This document shows, in pieces, positions 26,940 through 35,545 of a stretch of DNA of 64,000 nucleotides. The notes below the pieces were generated by a model. That model had not been told where the DNA came from. It worked only from the letters and a program-made list of their open reading frames with translations, and did no database searches. The position numbers were made by a program, and so were the translations under genes. The DNA comes from B1 sp964355075 (GTDB taxonomy: Bacteria; Bacteroidota; Bacteroidia; UKL13-3): positions 62,001 to 126,000 of the forward strand of contig CAYHCF010000003.1 in assembly GCA_964355075.1 (NCBI GenBank). Direction: 5' to 3'. Each line of letters begins with the position of its first letter. Within the stretch, counting starts at the first letter, position 1.

Positions 26940-27230
26940 ATGTGTCCTCAGAATGAATTAAGTATGAAAGAAATGATTAACAGCTTTGTTGATCAAAATA
27001 GATTGAAACCCAAATTGTTAGAGGCCAGGTTAATTGAATCATGGCCGAAAATTGTTGGGGAATTGATCGCAAAAAATACAGATAAAATTTCTGTTTATAA
27101 AGGTCAGTTAATCTTAACCATCAAATCGCCGGCCTTACGACATGAACTTAAATTTCAGTGTAAAACTATTATTAATTTAGTAAATACGGAGTTGAATTGT
27201 GAATTTATTGATGGTTTGGTAATCAATTAG
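26940..27230 (+). CDS. DUF721 (DciA-like) protein
   Basis: The 96-residue protein matches the DUF721 pattern: an N-terminal helix (MINSFVDQNRLKPKLLEARL), then ESWPKIVGELIAKNTDKI, then a beta strand pair YKGQLILTIKSPALRHELKF. DUF721 proteins include DciA, which binds and loads the replicative helicase DnaB in bacteria lacking DnaC/DnaI. A helicase-loading role here is an inference from the family. The ATG at 26940 is used; an ATG at 26964 would give a version eight residues shorter that is equally typical. The 243-base gap before it shows no recognisable gene. Confidence 0.75.
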   Translation: MCPQNELSMKEMINSFVDQNRLKPKLLEARLIESWPKIVGELIAKNTDKISVYKGQLILTIKSPALRHELKFQCKTIINLVNTELNCEFIDGLVIN

Positions 27231-27352
27231 TCCCTTAGCATAAAAGTTTGATATAGGTTACTATTTGAAATTAATTCTATTCATGTCAATCCAATTCCTT
27301 TCCTAAGGTGAAAAACTTTAGTTAATTTCGCCGGAAATTATAATTATTTTAA

Positions 27353-29038
27353 ATGAGCCAAATTATTGAATGTGTGCCAAATTTTAGTGAAGGCTATGAT
27401 TTGCATGTAATAAAACAAATTACAGATGTGATTGAATCTGTGGATGGGGTAATGCTGCTGGACGTTGATCCTGGCAAGGCTACAAACCGAACCGTAGTAA
27501 CTTTTGTTGGCGAACCTAATGCAGTAATTGAAGCTGCTTTTTTTGCCATTAAAAAGGCATCTGAGCTCATTGATATGCGTAAACACAAAGGCGAACATCC
27601 GCGCATGGGTGCAACCGATGTTTGTCCTTTAATTCCGGTAAGTGGAATTACGATGGAAGAAACTGCCGCTTATGCTCAAATACTTGGAAAACGGGTAGGA
27701 GAAGAACTTGATATTCCGGTTTATATGTATGAATACGCTCAACTTAATAGGTTGAGAAACAACCTATCCGTTATCAGAGCGGGAGAATATGAAGGGTTCT
27801 TCAAGAAAATAAAACTACCTGAATGGAAGCCGGATTATGGCCCTGCTGAGTTTAATGAAAAAGCAGGTGGAACGGTAATTGGGGCTCGTGATTTCTTAAT
27901 AGCCTATAATATAAACCTCAATACTAAATCGGTTCGATTGGCAAATTCGGTTGCTTTTGATGTGCGGGAAGCTGGAAGGGTAAAACGGGAAGGTAACCCC
28001 ATTACTGGAAAGGTATTGAAAGATGAAGCAGGAAATGATATCCGGATTCCGGGAACTTTAACAGCTTGTAAGGCTATTGGCTGGTATATTGAAGAATATG
28101 GAATTGCACAAATCAGTATGAACCTTACCAACTATAAAATTACATCTGTTCACAAAGCATTTGAAGAAGTTTGCAAAAGCGCTGAAAGTCGTGGATTGCG
28201 CGTTACAGGCAGTGAATTGGTTGGTTTGATCCCTTTAGATGCCATGTTAAGTGCAGGGAAATATTATCTTCAAAAACAAAAGCGTTCTATAGGCGTGAGT
28301 GAAGAGGAGCTGATTCAAATTGCTATAAAATCGTTGGGTTTGGATGAATTGGGAAAGTTTGAACCCGGACAGAAAATAATTGAATATAAATTGCATAAAG
28401 CCGAAAATGAAAAATTGATCAGGATGGATTTACGTGCTTTTGCGAATGAAACTGCCAGCGAAAGTCCTGCCCCGGGCGGTGGCTCCATAAGTGCGTATGT
28501 GGGTAGTTTAGGTGCTGCTTTAGGTGCAATGGTAGCTAATTTGAGTGCTGGTAAAAGAGGTTGGGAAGACCAGACCAACTTTTTTAGTGAAATGGCCGAA
28601 AAGGGTCAGCAAGTAAAAGAAGCATTATTAAAAGCCGTTGATGAAGATACGGCTGCATTTAATGAAATCATGAAAGCTTTTGCCTTGCCAAAAGGAAATG
28701 AAGAGGAAAAAGCCACTCGTATGGTAGCCATTGAATCGGCAACAAAATATGCCTGTGAAGTTCCGTTTAAAGTAATGGAAACAGCGCATTCAAGTTTGGA
28801 AATGCTGGGTGCGATGGTTGAAAAAGGGAATCAAAATTCAATTACGGATGCCGGAGTGGGTGTATTATGTGTAAAGGCAGCAGTACGAGGAGCCTATTTC
28901 AATGTTTTGGTGAATGCCAAAGGATTAAAAGATAAAGGATTTGCTTTGCAGATCATTACAAAAACACAGGATTTATTATCAAAAAATACCAGAGAGGCCG
29001 ATGTCATTCTGGCAAAAGTTGAGGCTGCAATTATGTAA
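27353..29038 (+). CDS. ftcD: Formiminotransferase-cyclodeaminase
   Basis: The 561-residue bifunctional enzyme transfers the formimino group of formiminoglutamate to tetrahydrofolate and then deaminates it to methenyl-THF, the last step of one histidine degradation route. The formiminotransferase half begins with IIECVPNFSEG and includes HPRMGATDVCPLIP (residues about 80-93) and ISMNLTNY; the cyclodeaminase half begins near 350 with FANETASESPAPGGGSISAY. Length agrees with full-length FtcD, so neither half is truncated. No other hut gene is adjacent, but a HutD-family protein lies about 5 kb downstream. Confidence 0.95.
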   Translation: MSQIIECVPNFSEGYDLHVIKQITDVIESVDGVMLLDVDPGKATNRTVVTFVGEPNAVIEAAFFAIKKASELIDMRKHKGEHPRMGATDVCPLIPVSGITMEETAAYAQILGKRVGEELDIPVYMYEYAQLNRLRNNLSVIRAGEYEGFFKKIKLPEWKPDYGPAEFNEKAGGTVIGARDFLIAYNINLNTKSVRLANSVAFDVREAGRVKREGNPITGKVLKDEAGNDIRIPGTLTACKAIGWYIEEYGIAQISMNLTNYKITSVHKAFEEVCKSAESRGLRVTGSELVGLIPLDAMLSAGKYYLQKQKRSIGVSEEELIQIAIKSLGLDELGKFEPGQKIIEYKLHKAENEKLIRMDLRAFANETASESPAPGGGSISAYVGSLGAALGAMVANLSAGKRGWEDQTNFFSEMAEKGQQVKEALLKAVDEDTAAFNEIMKAFALPKGNEEEKATRMVAIESATKYACEVPFKVMETAHSSLEMLGAMVEKGNQNSITDAGVGVLCVKAAVRGAYFNVLVNAKGLKDKGFALQIITKTQDLLSKNTREADVILAKVEAAIM

Positions 29039-29080
29039 TTTGTTAAGCCCAATAAGTTTGTTCGAATACATTTTTAAATC

Positions 29081-29425
29081 ATGCTTAAAAAATTAATCTC
29101 TATTGCCTTATTAATTATCGCACCTATTATTAGTAGTAAGGCATTTTACGAATATGTAAATGTCAGGTATTTTAGTCAGGCCCCCTCATACCCATTCGGG
29201 AAGGAACTCATGAAGAGTCTGCAAACCAGCGATGTGCATTACCTCTCAAGCTACCAAAATGAACTCTTGAGTATAGGTATTGTATTTTTGGCAATCAGTA
29301 TCATTGCTTTTGTGAGTTCCTTCATAAAAACATTAGTGAACCTGATCTGGATCGCATTATTGATTTTGTTGGCTTATTTTATCGGTCACAATATATTCGG
29401 ACTATCCTTTCCTTTCCGCAATTAA
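29081..29425 (+). CDS. Small hypothetical membrane protein
   Basis: I do not recognise this 114-residue protein. It has hydrophobic segments at about 4-20, 63-80 and 86-106, so it is probably an inner-membrane protein with both ends near the membrane and a polar loop (about 25-60) between the first two. It starts 42 bases after ftcD on the same strand and its end overlaps the convergent gene at 29402 by 24 bases, the FPFRN tail being encoded in the overlap. Confidence 0.55.
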   Translation: MLKKLISIALLIIAPIISSKAFYEYVNVRYFSQAPSYPFGKELMKSLQTSDVHYLSSYQNELLSIGIVFLAISIIAFVSSFIKTLVNLIWIALLILLAYFIGHNIFGLSFPFRN

Positions 29426-30088
29426 TACATCATTATTACCCTCCATGTGGTAATTGCTAACCAGCAAATTTCTTTGCATTTTGTACAGTTGATGCAAGCG
29501 TTCAAATTGAGCGGCCTGAGCCAAAGTACAATTAATAAAATTGAAAATAATTTTACCCTTGTTCAATAAATTTATCAGGGCAGTATTGAATTCCTCTTCA
29601 CAAAATTGTATCGGAACATGGTTGTCAATAAATAAATCCACAATTATAAAATCAAATTTATGTTGCGCATGAATCACATATTTAAAGGCATCTGTTTCCA
29701 CAATACTCAGGTTTTTAAATCGGTCCAGGTCAAATTCTTTACGGGCAATGGCGATCATGATGGGATCATGTTCAACAGCGGTAATATGGCAATCAAGGTG
29801 TAATTCATCGAAAATAATAGTGGGCACGCTTCCTCCTCCCAAGCCCAGTAGCAATATGTTCTCAGGCGAACTTTTTATCAGGTCAATCTTTAAAAATAGT
29901 TTCTGAAAAATCCGGTGCAAGCTGTCAAAACTTTGATTTGCGTGTTTGCTATTCAAAACTTTTTTGCCATTAATCAGCCACAATTCAAGTCTTCCATTCG
30001 GGCCATTTTCATAAACAGAAAGCCGTACCCCAAATAAAAAACTATTCAGGTTCAAAAGTTTTGCTTTTATCTTGCTTATGTAGTTCAA
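29402..30088 (-). CDS. Spermidine-synthase-like SAM-binding protein
   Basis: The 228-residue protein has a Rossmann methyltransferase core: ILLLGLGGGSVP (motif I), ITAVEHDPIMIAIARKEF (motif II, with the acidic residue that binds the ribose), and FDFIIVDLF (motif IV). The order and the ENGPNGRLELWLINGKK beta-strand N-terminus match spermidine synthase homologues. It is shorter than true SpeE (about 280-290 residues) and lacks a clear polyamine-binding block, so its substrate is uncertain. The start is TTG; there is no nearby ATG. It converges on the small membrane protein gene. Confidence 0.7.
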   Translation of the reverse strand: MNYISKIKAKLLNLNSFLFGVRLSVYENGPNGRLELWLINGKKVLNSKHANQSFDSLHRIFQKLFLKIDLIKSSPENILLLGLGGGSVPTIIFDELHLDCHITAVEHDPIMIAIARKEFDLDRFKNLSIVETDAFKYVIHAQHKFDFIIVDLFIDNHVPIQFCEEEFNTALINLLNKGKIIFNFINCTLAQAAQFERLHQLYKMQRNLLVSNYHMEGNNDVLIAERKG

Positions 30089-30104
30089 TTCTAAATTAGC
30101 TAAT

Positions 30105-30230
30105 TAGAGTCTGTCTATAATGTCCTTTGGCGGCGTTATGCTCATCCCCAAAAATGCTCATGTACACAAGCACACTGCGCTTTTTAGGGATATCGCATGC
30201 CTTGCCAAAGAACATTCTAGCTCAGACTCC
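30105..30230. repeat. Imperfect ~125-base inverted repeat element
   Basis: The left half (AGAGTCTG..AATGTCCTTTGGC..ATGC..ATCCCCAAAAA) and the right half read in reverse complement (GGAGTCTG..AATGTTCTTTGGC..ATGC..ATCCCTAAAAA) align along almost the full length. The centre (30150-30185) forms AAAAA-GC-CA-GT stems around ACACAAGC. No ORF is inside. The form is like a small non-autonomous mobile element or REP-type hairpin; target-site duplications were not obvious. Confidence 0.55.
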
Positions 30231-30289
30231 GACATAAATGGACAGGCACTTATTTAACAAACATAATAAACCACTTTGGTGTTTTTTGT

Positions 30290-30297
30290 TAAATTTG
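30290..30297 (+). promoter_or_regulatory. Bacteroidota-type -7 promoter element for the HiPIP gene
   Basis: TAAATTTG is an exact TAnnTTTG match 25 bases before the ATG; a TTTG lies 11 bases upstream of it, at 30275-30278. Confidence 0.5.
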
Positions 30298-30322
30298 GGG
30301 ACAAAAGTAAATTTATAAAAAC

Positions 30323-30652
30323 ATGAATAGAAAAAATTTTATTAGAACAGCGGCTTTTGGGGTCGTTTCGGGAACTGTGTTATTAAGCGCTTGTGGAGGA
30401 GATTCCACTACCAATCAAGATTCAAAAGCTACAGCAGATTGTAATGATTTAAGTAGCATATCAGATGCTGACAAAAAACAGAGAGAGGCGGTACAGTACG
30501 TAGCAAAATCGCTGGATCCTGAAAAAAAATGTAGCAATTGTAAGTTCCAAAAGGTAGCCTCAGAGCCAAATGGTTGCGATGGATGCCAATTGTTCAAAGG
30601 TCCGGTGAATCCTGAAGGGAATTGCAAAACATGGTTTAAAAAAGATGCCTAA
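30323..30652 (+). CDS. High-potential iron-sulfur protein (HiPIP), lipoprotein form
   Basis: The 109-residue protein has a Tat-like start (MNRKNFIRTA), then a lipobox LLSAC with Cys24, so it should be a lipid-anchored envelope protein. The [4Fe-4S] ligands fit C70-x2-C73, C88-QLF and C101-KTW, with the AVQYVAKS segment before the first ligand as in HiPIPs. Two further cysteines (40 and 85) are not part of the pattern. HiPIPs carry electrons in the periplasm at high redox potential. Having no neighbour of the respiratory chain, its partner is unknown. A TAnnTTTG element precedes and an intrinsic terminator follows, so it is a single-gene unit. Confidence 0.85.
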   Translation: MNRKNFIRTAAFGVVSGTVLLSACGGDSTTNQDSKATADCNDLSSISDADKKQREAVQYVAKSLDPEKKCSNCKFQKVASEPNGCDGCQLFKGPVNPEGNCKTWFKKDA

Positions 30653-30699
30653 ATGAGTATCCAGTCAGGTAAGGGGAAATAGCCTGATTATTGATTTTT

Positions 30700-30742
30700 A
30701 AAAGCCGGGGAATAAACTAAAAACGCATTCTCCGGCTTTTTT
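30700..30742 (+). terminator. Intrinsic terminator after the HiPIP gene
   Basis: Stem 30700-30713 pairs with 30727-30740 (core AAAAGCCGG/CCGGCTTTT, one G-T pair) around a 13-base loop, and ends in six T. It lies 48 bases after the stop. Confidence 0.85.
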
Positions 30743-30911
30743 CATTCCTTCTTAATATAAATGTCAAATTAGGGTCAAAAATCTTTGCTGTAAGAGGATT
30801 TACAAAGGATCATTATACACTTTGCACTTTTTTAGTGTTTTTGCTGTCCAAACATGGAACCAAGATTTGTTTTCCATTTCTTAAATTAATGCGCTTTCTT
30901 ATCTTGCGGAC

Positions 30912-33758
30912 ATGGATGAAAAGAAGTTATTTTTATTGGATGGGATGGCCTTGGTTTATCGTGCCTATTTTGCCTTCAGTAAAAACCCGCGCATTACCAG
31001 TTATGGATTTAATACATCTGCCATTTTTGGCTATGTGAATACGGTTTTAGATATACTCAAAAAAGAAAAACCTACCCATATTGGGGTTTCCTTTGATACA
31101 GCTGAACCAACAGCCCGACACATTGAATTTGAGGCTTATAAAGCCCACCGCGAGGAAATGCCGGAAGATATCTCAAAGGCCTTACCCTATATCAGACAAA
31201 TAACTGAAGCGCTCAATATCCCCTTGCTCATTATGCCTGGATATGAAGCTGATGATATCATTGGAACCCTGGCAAAAAAGGCCGCAGCTGCAGGTTATAC
31301 AGTTTTTATGATGACTCCCGATAAGGATTTTGCACAATTGGTATCGGAACATGTTTTTGTATATAAACCTGCACATTTAGGGAATGATTTTGAAATAATA
31401 GGTGTTCCCGAAGTATTGAAAAAATGGGAAATTACCGATGTAAAACAGGTAATTGATATTTTGGGTTTATGGGGTGATGCGGTTGATAATATTCCGGGCG
31501 TTCCGGGAGTAGGAGAAAAAACTGCGAAATTATTGGTTCAGAAATATGGCAGCATGGAAGGTTTATATGAGCATACCCATGAGCTGAAAGGGAAGCAAAA
31601 AGAGAATGTTGAAAATTTCCGTGAACAGGCATTTCTTTCAAAACGTTTGGCAACCATTGATGTGAATGTACCGATTGATTTTGATGAAAATGCTTTGGTT
31701 TTGGACCCTCCAAATCAGGAAGCAACCGAAAAATTATTTGCTGAACTTGAATTTAAAAACTTGCTCAAAAGAGTTCTGGGAGAACCGTCGCAGGCAATAT
31801 TCCTTCCTTCGTCTAATCAAGCCCACGCATCATTTGATTTGTTTAATCAGGGAAGCATTCAACCAGCGCTTGCAAATGCAGCTGTTTTAAACGATACAAG
31901 AGAGAAATTGGATAGTATAAATGAGCCCATATCTCCAAAATTAAATATTCATCAGGTTAATCATAATTATGAGCTTATTGATACGAGAGAAAAACGGGTT
32001 TCCTTATTGAATATTCTCCTGCAACATAAAGAGGTTTGTTTTGATACCGAAACCTCGCAATTGGAAAGTACGGAAGCAGAAATTGTAGGCCTGTCATTTT
32101 CATATCAGCCTCACCATGCCTTTTATATTCCTTTTCCGGATTCGTTTGAGGAATCAAAAGCAATTTTAAATGAGTTCAGACCTTTATTTGAGCATCCATC
32201 TATTATCAAAATCGGACAAAACATAAAATATGATTTAAATATCATAAAGAATTATGGTCTTATATTAAAGGGGCCACTTTTTGATACCATGCTGGCGCAC
32301 TATTTAATTGAGCCCGATTTGCGCCATGGGATGGATTATTTATCCGGAATCTATCTCCATTATGAACCGGTAAGTATAGAAACACTTATTGGGAAAAAGG
32401 GCAAGAATCAGCTCAGTATGCGAGCGGTAACAATTGACCAGATAAAAGAATATGCTGCCGAAGATGCGGATATTACCTTTCAGTTGAAGCAAAAATTAGA
32501 ACCTGAACTCATTTCAAAAAATGCTGCCGACTTGCTTTATAAATTGGAGATCCCCTTAATTGATGTATTGAGTTCAATGGAATTGGAAGGGATCAGAATC
32601 AATGAAAGTTTCCTCCGTGAATACTCAAAAGAACTTGAGAAGGAGTTAACCATTCTCGAATCTCAAATATTGACATTGGCGGGTGTAAAATTTAATATAT
32701 CCTCTCCAAAACAATTGGGTGAAGTTCTGTTTGATCACCTAAAGCTGGATCCAAAAGCAAAGAAAACGAAAACCGGTCAGTATCAAACCGGAGAGGACGT
32801 GTTACAGGGCTTAAGCGAGCATGAAATAATAAGATGTATTTTGCAGGTGAGACAGTTTCAAAAATTAAAATCAACCTATGTTGACGCTTTGCCAACCATG
32901 ATAAACCCAAAGACAGGTAGGGTACATACTTCATTTAATCAGGCAGTGGCGGCCACAGGCAGATTGAGTTCAACCAATCCGAATTTGCAAAACATTCCGA
33001 TTCGAACAGATCGGGGCAAAGAAGTGCGAAAAGCATTTATTCCACGTAATGATGATTTTGTATTACTGAGTGCAGATTATTCACAAATTGAGTTACGAAT
33101 TGTTGCATCCATTGCGAAAGAAGAAGCCATGATGGAGGCTTTTAGAAACGATTTGGATATTCATGTGGCAACAGCTGCCAAAGTGTACGGAAAGCCTTTA
33201 GGCGAAGTTACAGCAGATGAAAGAAGAAATGCCAAGGCTGTAAATTTTGGAATCATTTACGGTCAGTCGGCCTTTGGGTTGAGTCAGAATTTGAAAATAC
33301 CACGTAAAGAAGCTGCCCAAATTATTGAGGAATATTTTAAGCAGTATCCACGTATCAAAAATTACATGGACGATACGATCAACTTTGCGAAAGAGAATGG
33401 CTATGTTGAAACATTATTGGGGAGAAGAAGATATTTGCGCGACATCAATTCGGCCAATTTTACGGTAAGGGGATTTGCTGAACGCAACGCGATTAATGCG
33501 CCCATCCAGGGAAGTGCAGCCGATATGATTAAAATGGCCATGATAAAAATTCACAGGCAAATGCTTCATCCTGAAAACGGAATCAAACACTCAAAAATGA
33601 TCCTGCAGGTGCACGATGAATTGCTGTTTGATGCGCACAAAGATGAGATTGAAACATTGAAGAAATTAGTGATTGATTCGATGGAATCGGCCATGCCATT
33701 ATTGGTGCCGGTTAAGGCAGAAGTTGGTGTTGGTTCTAATTGGCTGGAAGCGCATTAA
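30912..33758 (+). CDS. polA: DNA polymerase I
   Basis: The 948-residue enzyme fills gaps in excision repair and removes RNA primers. The 5'-3' exonuclease domain (1-280) starts LFLLDGMALVYRAYFAF and includes YEADDIIGTLA and GDAVDNIPGVPGVGEKTA. The 3'-5' proofreading domain keeps its acidic residues: CFDTETSQLE, IGQNIKYDLNI and YAAEDADITF, so it is probably active, unlike that of many polymerases I. The polymerase domain has DYSQIELRI (about 722), RRNAKAVNFGIIYG and VHDELLFD (about 901). Length is close to the E. coli enzyme. Its promoter was not clearly identified in the 259-base gap upstream. Confidence 0.97.
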   Translation: MDEKKLFLLDGMALVYRAYFAFSKNPRITSYGFNTSAIFGYVNTVLDILKKEKPTHIGVSFDTAEPTARHIEFEAYKAHREEMPEDISKALPYIRQITEALNIPLLIMPGYEADDIIGTLAKKAAAAGYTVFMMTPDKDFAQLVSEHVFVYKPAHLGNDFEIIGVPEVLKKWEITDVKQVIDILGLWGDAVDNIPGVPGVGEKTAKLLVQKYGSMEGLYEHTHELKGKQKENVENFREQAFLSKRLATIDVNVPIDFDENALVLDPPNQEATEKLFAELEFKNLLKRVLGEPSQAIFLPSSNQAHASFDLFNQGSIQPALANAAVLNDTREKLDSINEPISPKLNIHQVNHNYELIDTREKRVSLLNILLQHKEVCFDTETSQLESTEAEIVGLSFSYQPHHAFYIPFPDSFEESKAILNEFRPLFEHPSIIKIGQNIKYDLNIIKNYGLILKGPLFDTMLAHYLIEPDLRHGMDYLSGIYLHYEPVSIETLIGKKGKNQLSMRAVTIDQIKEYAAEDADITFQLKQKLEPELISKNAADLLYKLEIPLIDVLSSMELEGIRINESFLREYSKELEKELTILESQILTLAGVKFNISSPKQLGEVLFDHLKLDPKAKKTKTGQYQTGEDVLQGLSEHEIIRCILQVRQFQKLKSTYVDALPTMINPKTGRVHTSFNQAVAATGRLSSTNPNLQNIPIRTDRGKEVRKAFIPRNDDFVLLSADYSQIELRIVASIAKEEAMMEAFRNDLDIHVATAAKVYGKPLGEVTADERRNAKAVNFGIIYGQSAFGLSQNLKIPRKEAAQIIEEYFKQYPRIKNYMDDTINFAKENGYVETLLGRRRYLRDINSANFTVRGFAERNAINAPIQGSAADMIKMAMIKIHRQMLHPENGIKHSKMILQVHDELLFDAHKDEIETLKKLVIDSMESAMPLLVPVKAEVGVGSNWLEAH

Positions 33759-33794
33759 AATTATTTTACAGGAAACGGTACTATTTTGTACATT

Positions 33795-33927
33795 CCGATT
33801 AAGGTAATCAGTAATCGGTATAAGAAAAGTAATCGGTATGGTTATTACAGATTACAGTAGTTCAGACAGGCTATGACAGCAAAAAAATCTAAGAGACCGA
33901 TTACCGAATACCTGATTACCGATTACC
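33795..33927. repeat. Inverted array of GGTAATCGGTAATC-type repeats
   Basis: The left side has CCGATTAAGGTAATCAGTAATCGGTA and AAGTAATCGGTATGG; the right side has the reverse form ACCGATTACCGAATACCTGATTACCGATTACC (described here in parts: GACCGATTACC, CCTGATTACCGATTACC). The two sides are mutually inverted around a 70-base centre. It lies in the 223-base gap between the convergent polA and HutD-family genes, where no gene is seen. Confidence 0.6.
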
Positions 33928-33981
33928 TTTTCAGGTAAATAGCAGAAGTTATCCCGTTCTCAGTATTAAGATATAATAGGA

Positions 33982-34572
33982 TTAGCTCACATTTTTAAAT
34001 TCTGATAGCAGGATAACACAGCCTGCTTTGCTTTGTAAACGGATATCAAATTGCGTGTCATTTTCCTCTATAACCAGGCTCATACCTTCTGAAAGTTTAA
34101 AGGCTTTATCTGAAATAGATAATATTGCCTCTCCCACAGGCAAATAAAAGTGAATCAGTTTAGTTTTGCTTTCAACCGGAATGCTTGTTGTTTGACCCGA
34201 CTCTATTTCCAATACTTTGACTTCTGATCGCACTTCCCTATGAGTCATCACATTAAAATCAGTGCCGGTCCCTTTGCATTTTGTATTCCAGTCACCTTCA
34301 AAGGTATCGGTATCATAAGCAAGTAGTAAGGTAGTATGGTGCGCTGGATGCTCAATTAATAAGGCACCGGATAAAACTGTTAACTTCCTGTGAATACCCG
34401 GTAAATGGGTAAATTCTGATTCAAATCGCTCAATGATTGCCGTACTGATCCGAATAGAAAAATTTCTATCTTTATAGGAAGTATGGAAGGGATAAATGAA
34501 AATTTCAGTCGAATTACCTCCAGCCCATTCTGTGGTCTGATATTGTTCTTTATTGACAAGGGTAGTTTTCAT
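33982..34572 (-). CDS. HutD/Ves family protein
   Basis: The 196-residue protein starts with the HutD/Ves signature EWAGGNSTEIFIYP, continues with FSIRISTAIIE, HLPGIHRKLTVLSGALLIEH and ends with a second beta-rich block, giving a two-part cupin-like fold. HutD proteins occur in histidine utilisation loci, where a regulatory role or control of intermediate levels has been proposed; Ves is a cold-expressed E. coli homologue. No catalytic role is established. It stands alone here, convergent to polA and separated by 177 bases from the two-component operon. The link with ftcD 5 kb away is suggestive only. Confidence 0.8.
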   Translation of the reverse strand: MKTTLVNKEQYQTTEWAGGNSTEIFIYPFHTSYKDRNFSIRISTAIIERFESEFTHLPGIHRKLTVLSGALLIEHPAHHTTLLLAYDTDTFEGDWNTKCKGTGTDFNVMTHREVRSEVKVLEIESGQTTSIPVESKTKLIHFYLPVGEAILSISDKAFKLSEGMSLVIEENDTQFDIRLQSKAGCVILLSEFKNVS

Positions 34573-34749
34573 CGAAACAAAAAGCTTGTGAAAGGGTATT
34601 AGGGTTCAATAATTGCCAATTCCATCGCTCCTTTACAAAAGTGGTTTTGTGTTTTGTGACAGGGTTGATGTGCAGCGCATCATTCATGCCGCAACTTATA
34701 AAAAAATCTAAAAATAAATAAAGAATGAAATGCTACTTATCCACGTTTA

Positions 34750-35517
34750 TTACTGGTTCAGCCAATTTTTGAATTCAGATGCCTTTTCCCTGCTTACCAG
34801 AACCTCTTCTTCTATAGCTGGTTTGAGGCTGATTTTTAGTTTCCCATTAAAGTAAGTGCTTATAGATTCTATGGAATTCAGACTACAGAAGAACTGTCGG
34901 TTTAAATGAAAAAAATCTTTAGGGTTTAGCAAATGACTAAGCTCGTCGAGGGTATGATCAATAATAAATTTCTTGTTTTCACGGGTAATCAGAAACACCA
35001 ACTTTTCACTGGCATTAAAATAAGCGATATCATTCACCAGAACCGAAACCAATTTCTGACCCGACTTAACCAAGAACCTTTGTTTGTATTCGGGTTGTAA
35101 TTCTTTCCTGAAACTATTTAACAAGGCATCTATATTTATGCCTGCCTGTGGTTTTGGTTTAAGGTTATAATCTCTGAATTTATGAATGGCTTCCGATAAT
35201 TCTGTTTTATCAATTGGTTTTAGTAGATAATCTATACTATTTACCTTAAATGCTTTCAACGCAAATTCATCGTAGGCTGTTGTAAAAATTACCGGAAAAT
35301 TGATCTTAATACGGTTAAATATCTCAAAACTCTGCCCGTCGGCAAGCTCAATATCCAGCAAAGCAAGTTCTGTATCCGGGAATCTTTGAATCAATTCAAT
35401 CGCTGAATCAATACTATCGGCTGTCCCACATATTTCAATGTCAGGATCAATCTCCCCGATCATTTTACGAATCCGGTTTAATGCGGGAGTTTCATCTTCA
35501 ATAATTATAATTTTCAT
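34750..35517 (-). CDS. LytTR-family response regulator
   Basis: The 255-residue protein has an N-terminal receiver domain with the acidic pair IIIIEDETPA, the phospho-acceptor Asp55 in LALLDIELADG, the Thr in IFTTAYDE and Lys in YLLKPIDK. The C-terminal ~110 residues (from about 140, KQRFLVKSGQKLVSVLVNDI) form a LytTR DNA-binding domain with the FFHLNRQFFCSLNSI region. It acts as a transcription regulator that receives phosphate from the adjacent kinase; the target genes are not known but the upstream receptor gene in the same operon is the obvious candidate. It is the last gene of a three-gene minus-strand operon, 28 bases from the kinase gene. Confidence 0.9.
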   Translation of the reverse strand: MKIIIIEDETPALNRIRKMIGEIDPDIEICGTADSIDSAIELIQRFPDTELALLDIELADGQSFEIFNRIKINFPVIFTTAYDEFALKAFKVNSIDYLLKPIDKTELSEAIHKFRDYNLKPKPQAGINIDALLNSFRKELQPEYKQRFLVKSGQKLVSVLVNDIAYFNASEKLVFLITRENKKFIIDHTLDELSHLLNPKDFFHLNRQFFCSLNSIESISTYFNGKLKISLKPAIEEEVLVSREKASEFKNWLNQ

Positions 35518-35545
35518 AATAATTTTAATTTGAATTCAAGCTGTT

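Noticed and set aside
30835..31038. A 67-codon frame starting ahead of polA
   Set aside because: It runs out of frame into polA, whose start at 30912 gives the expected exonuclease N-terminus.
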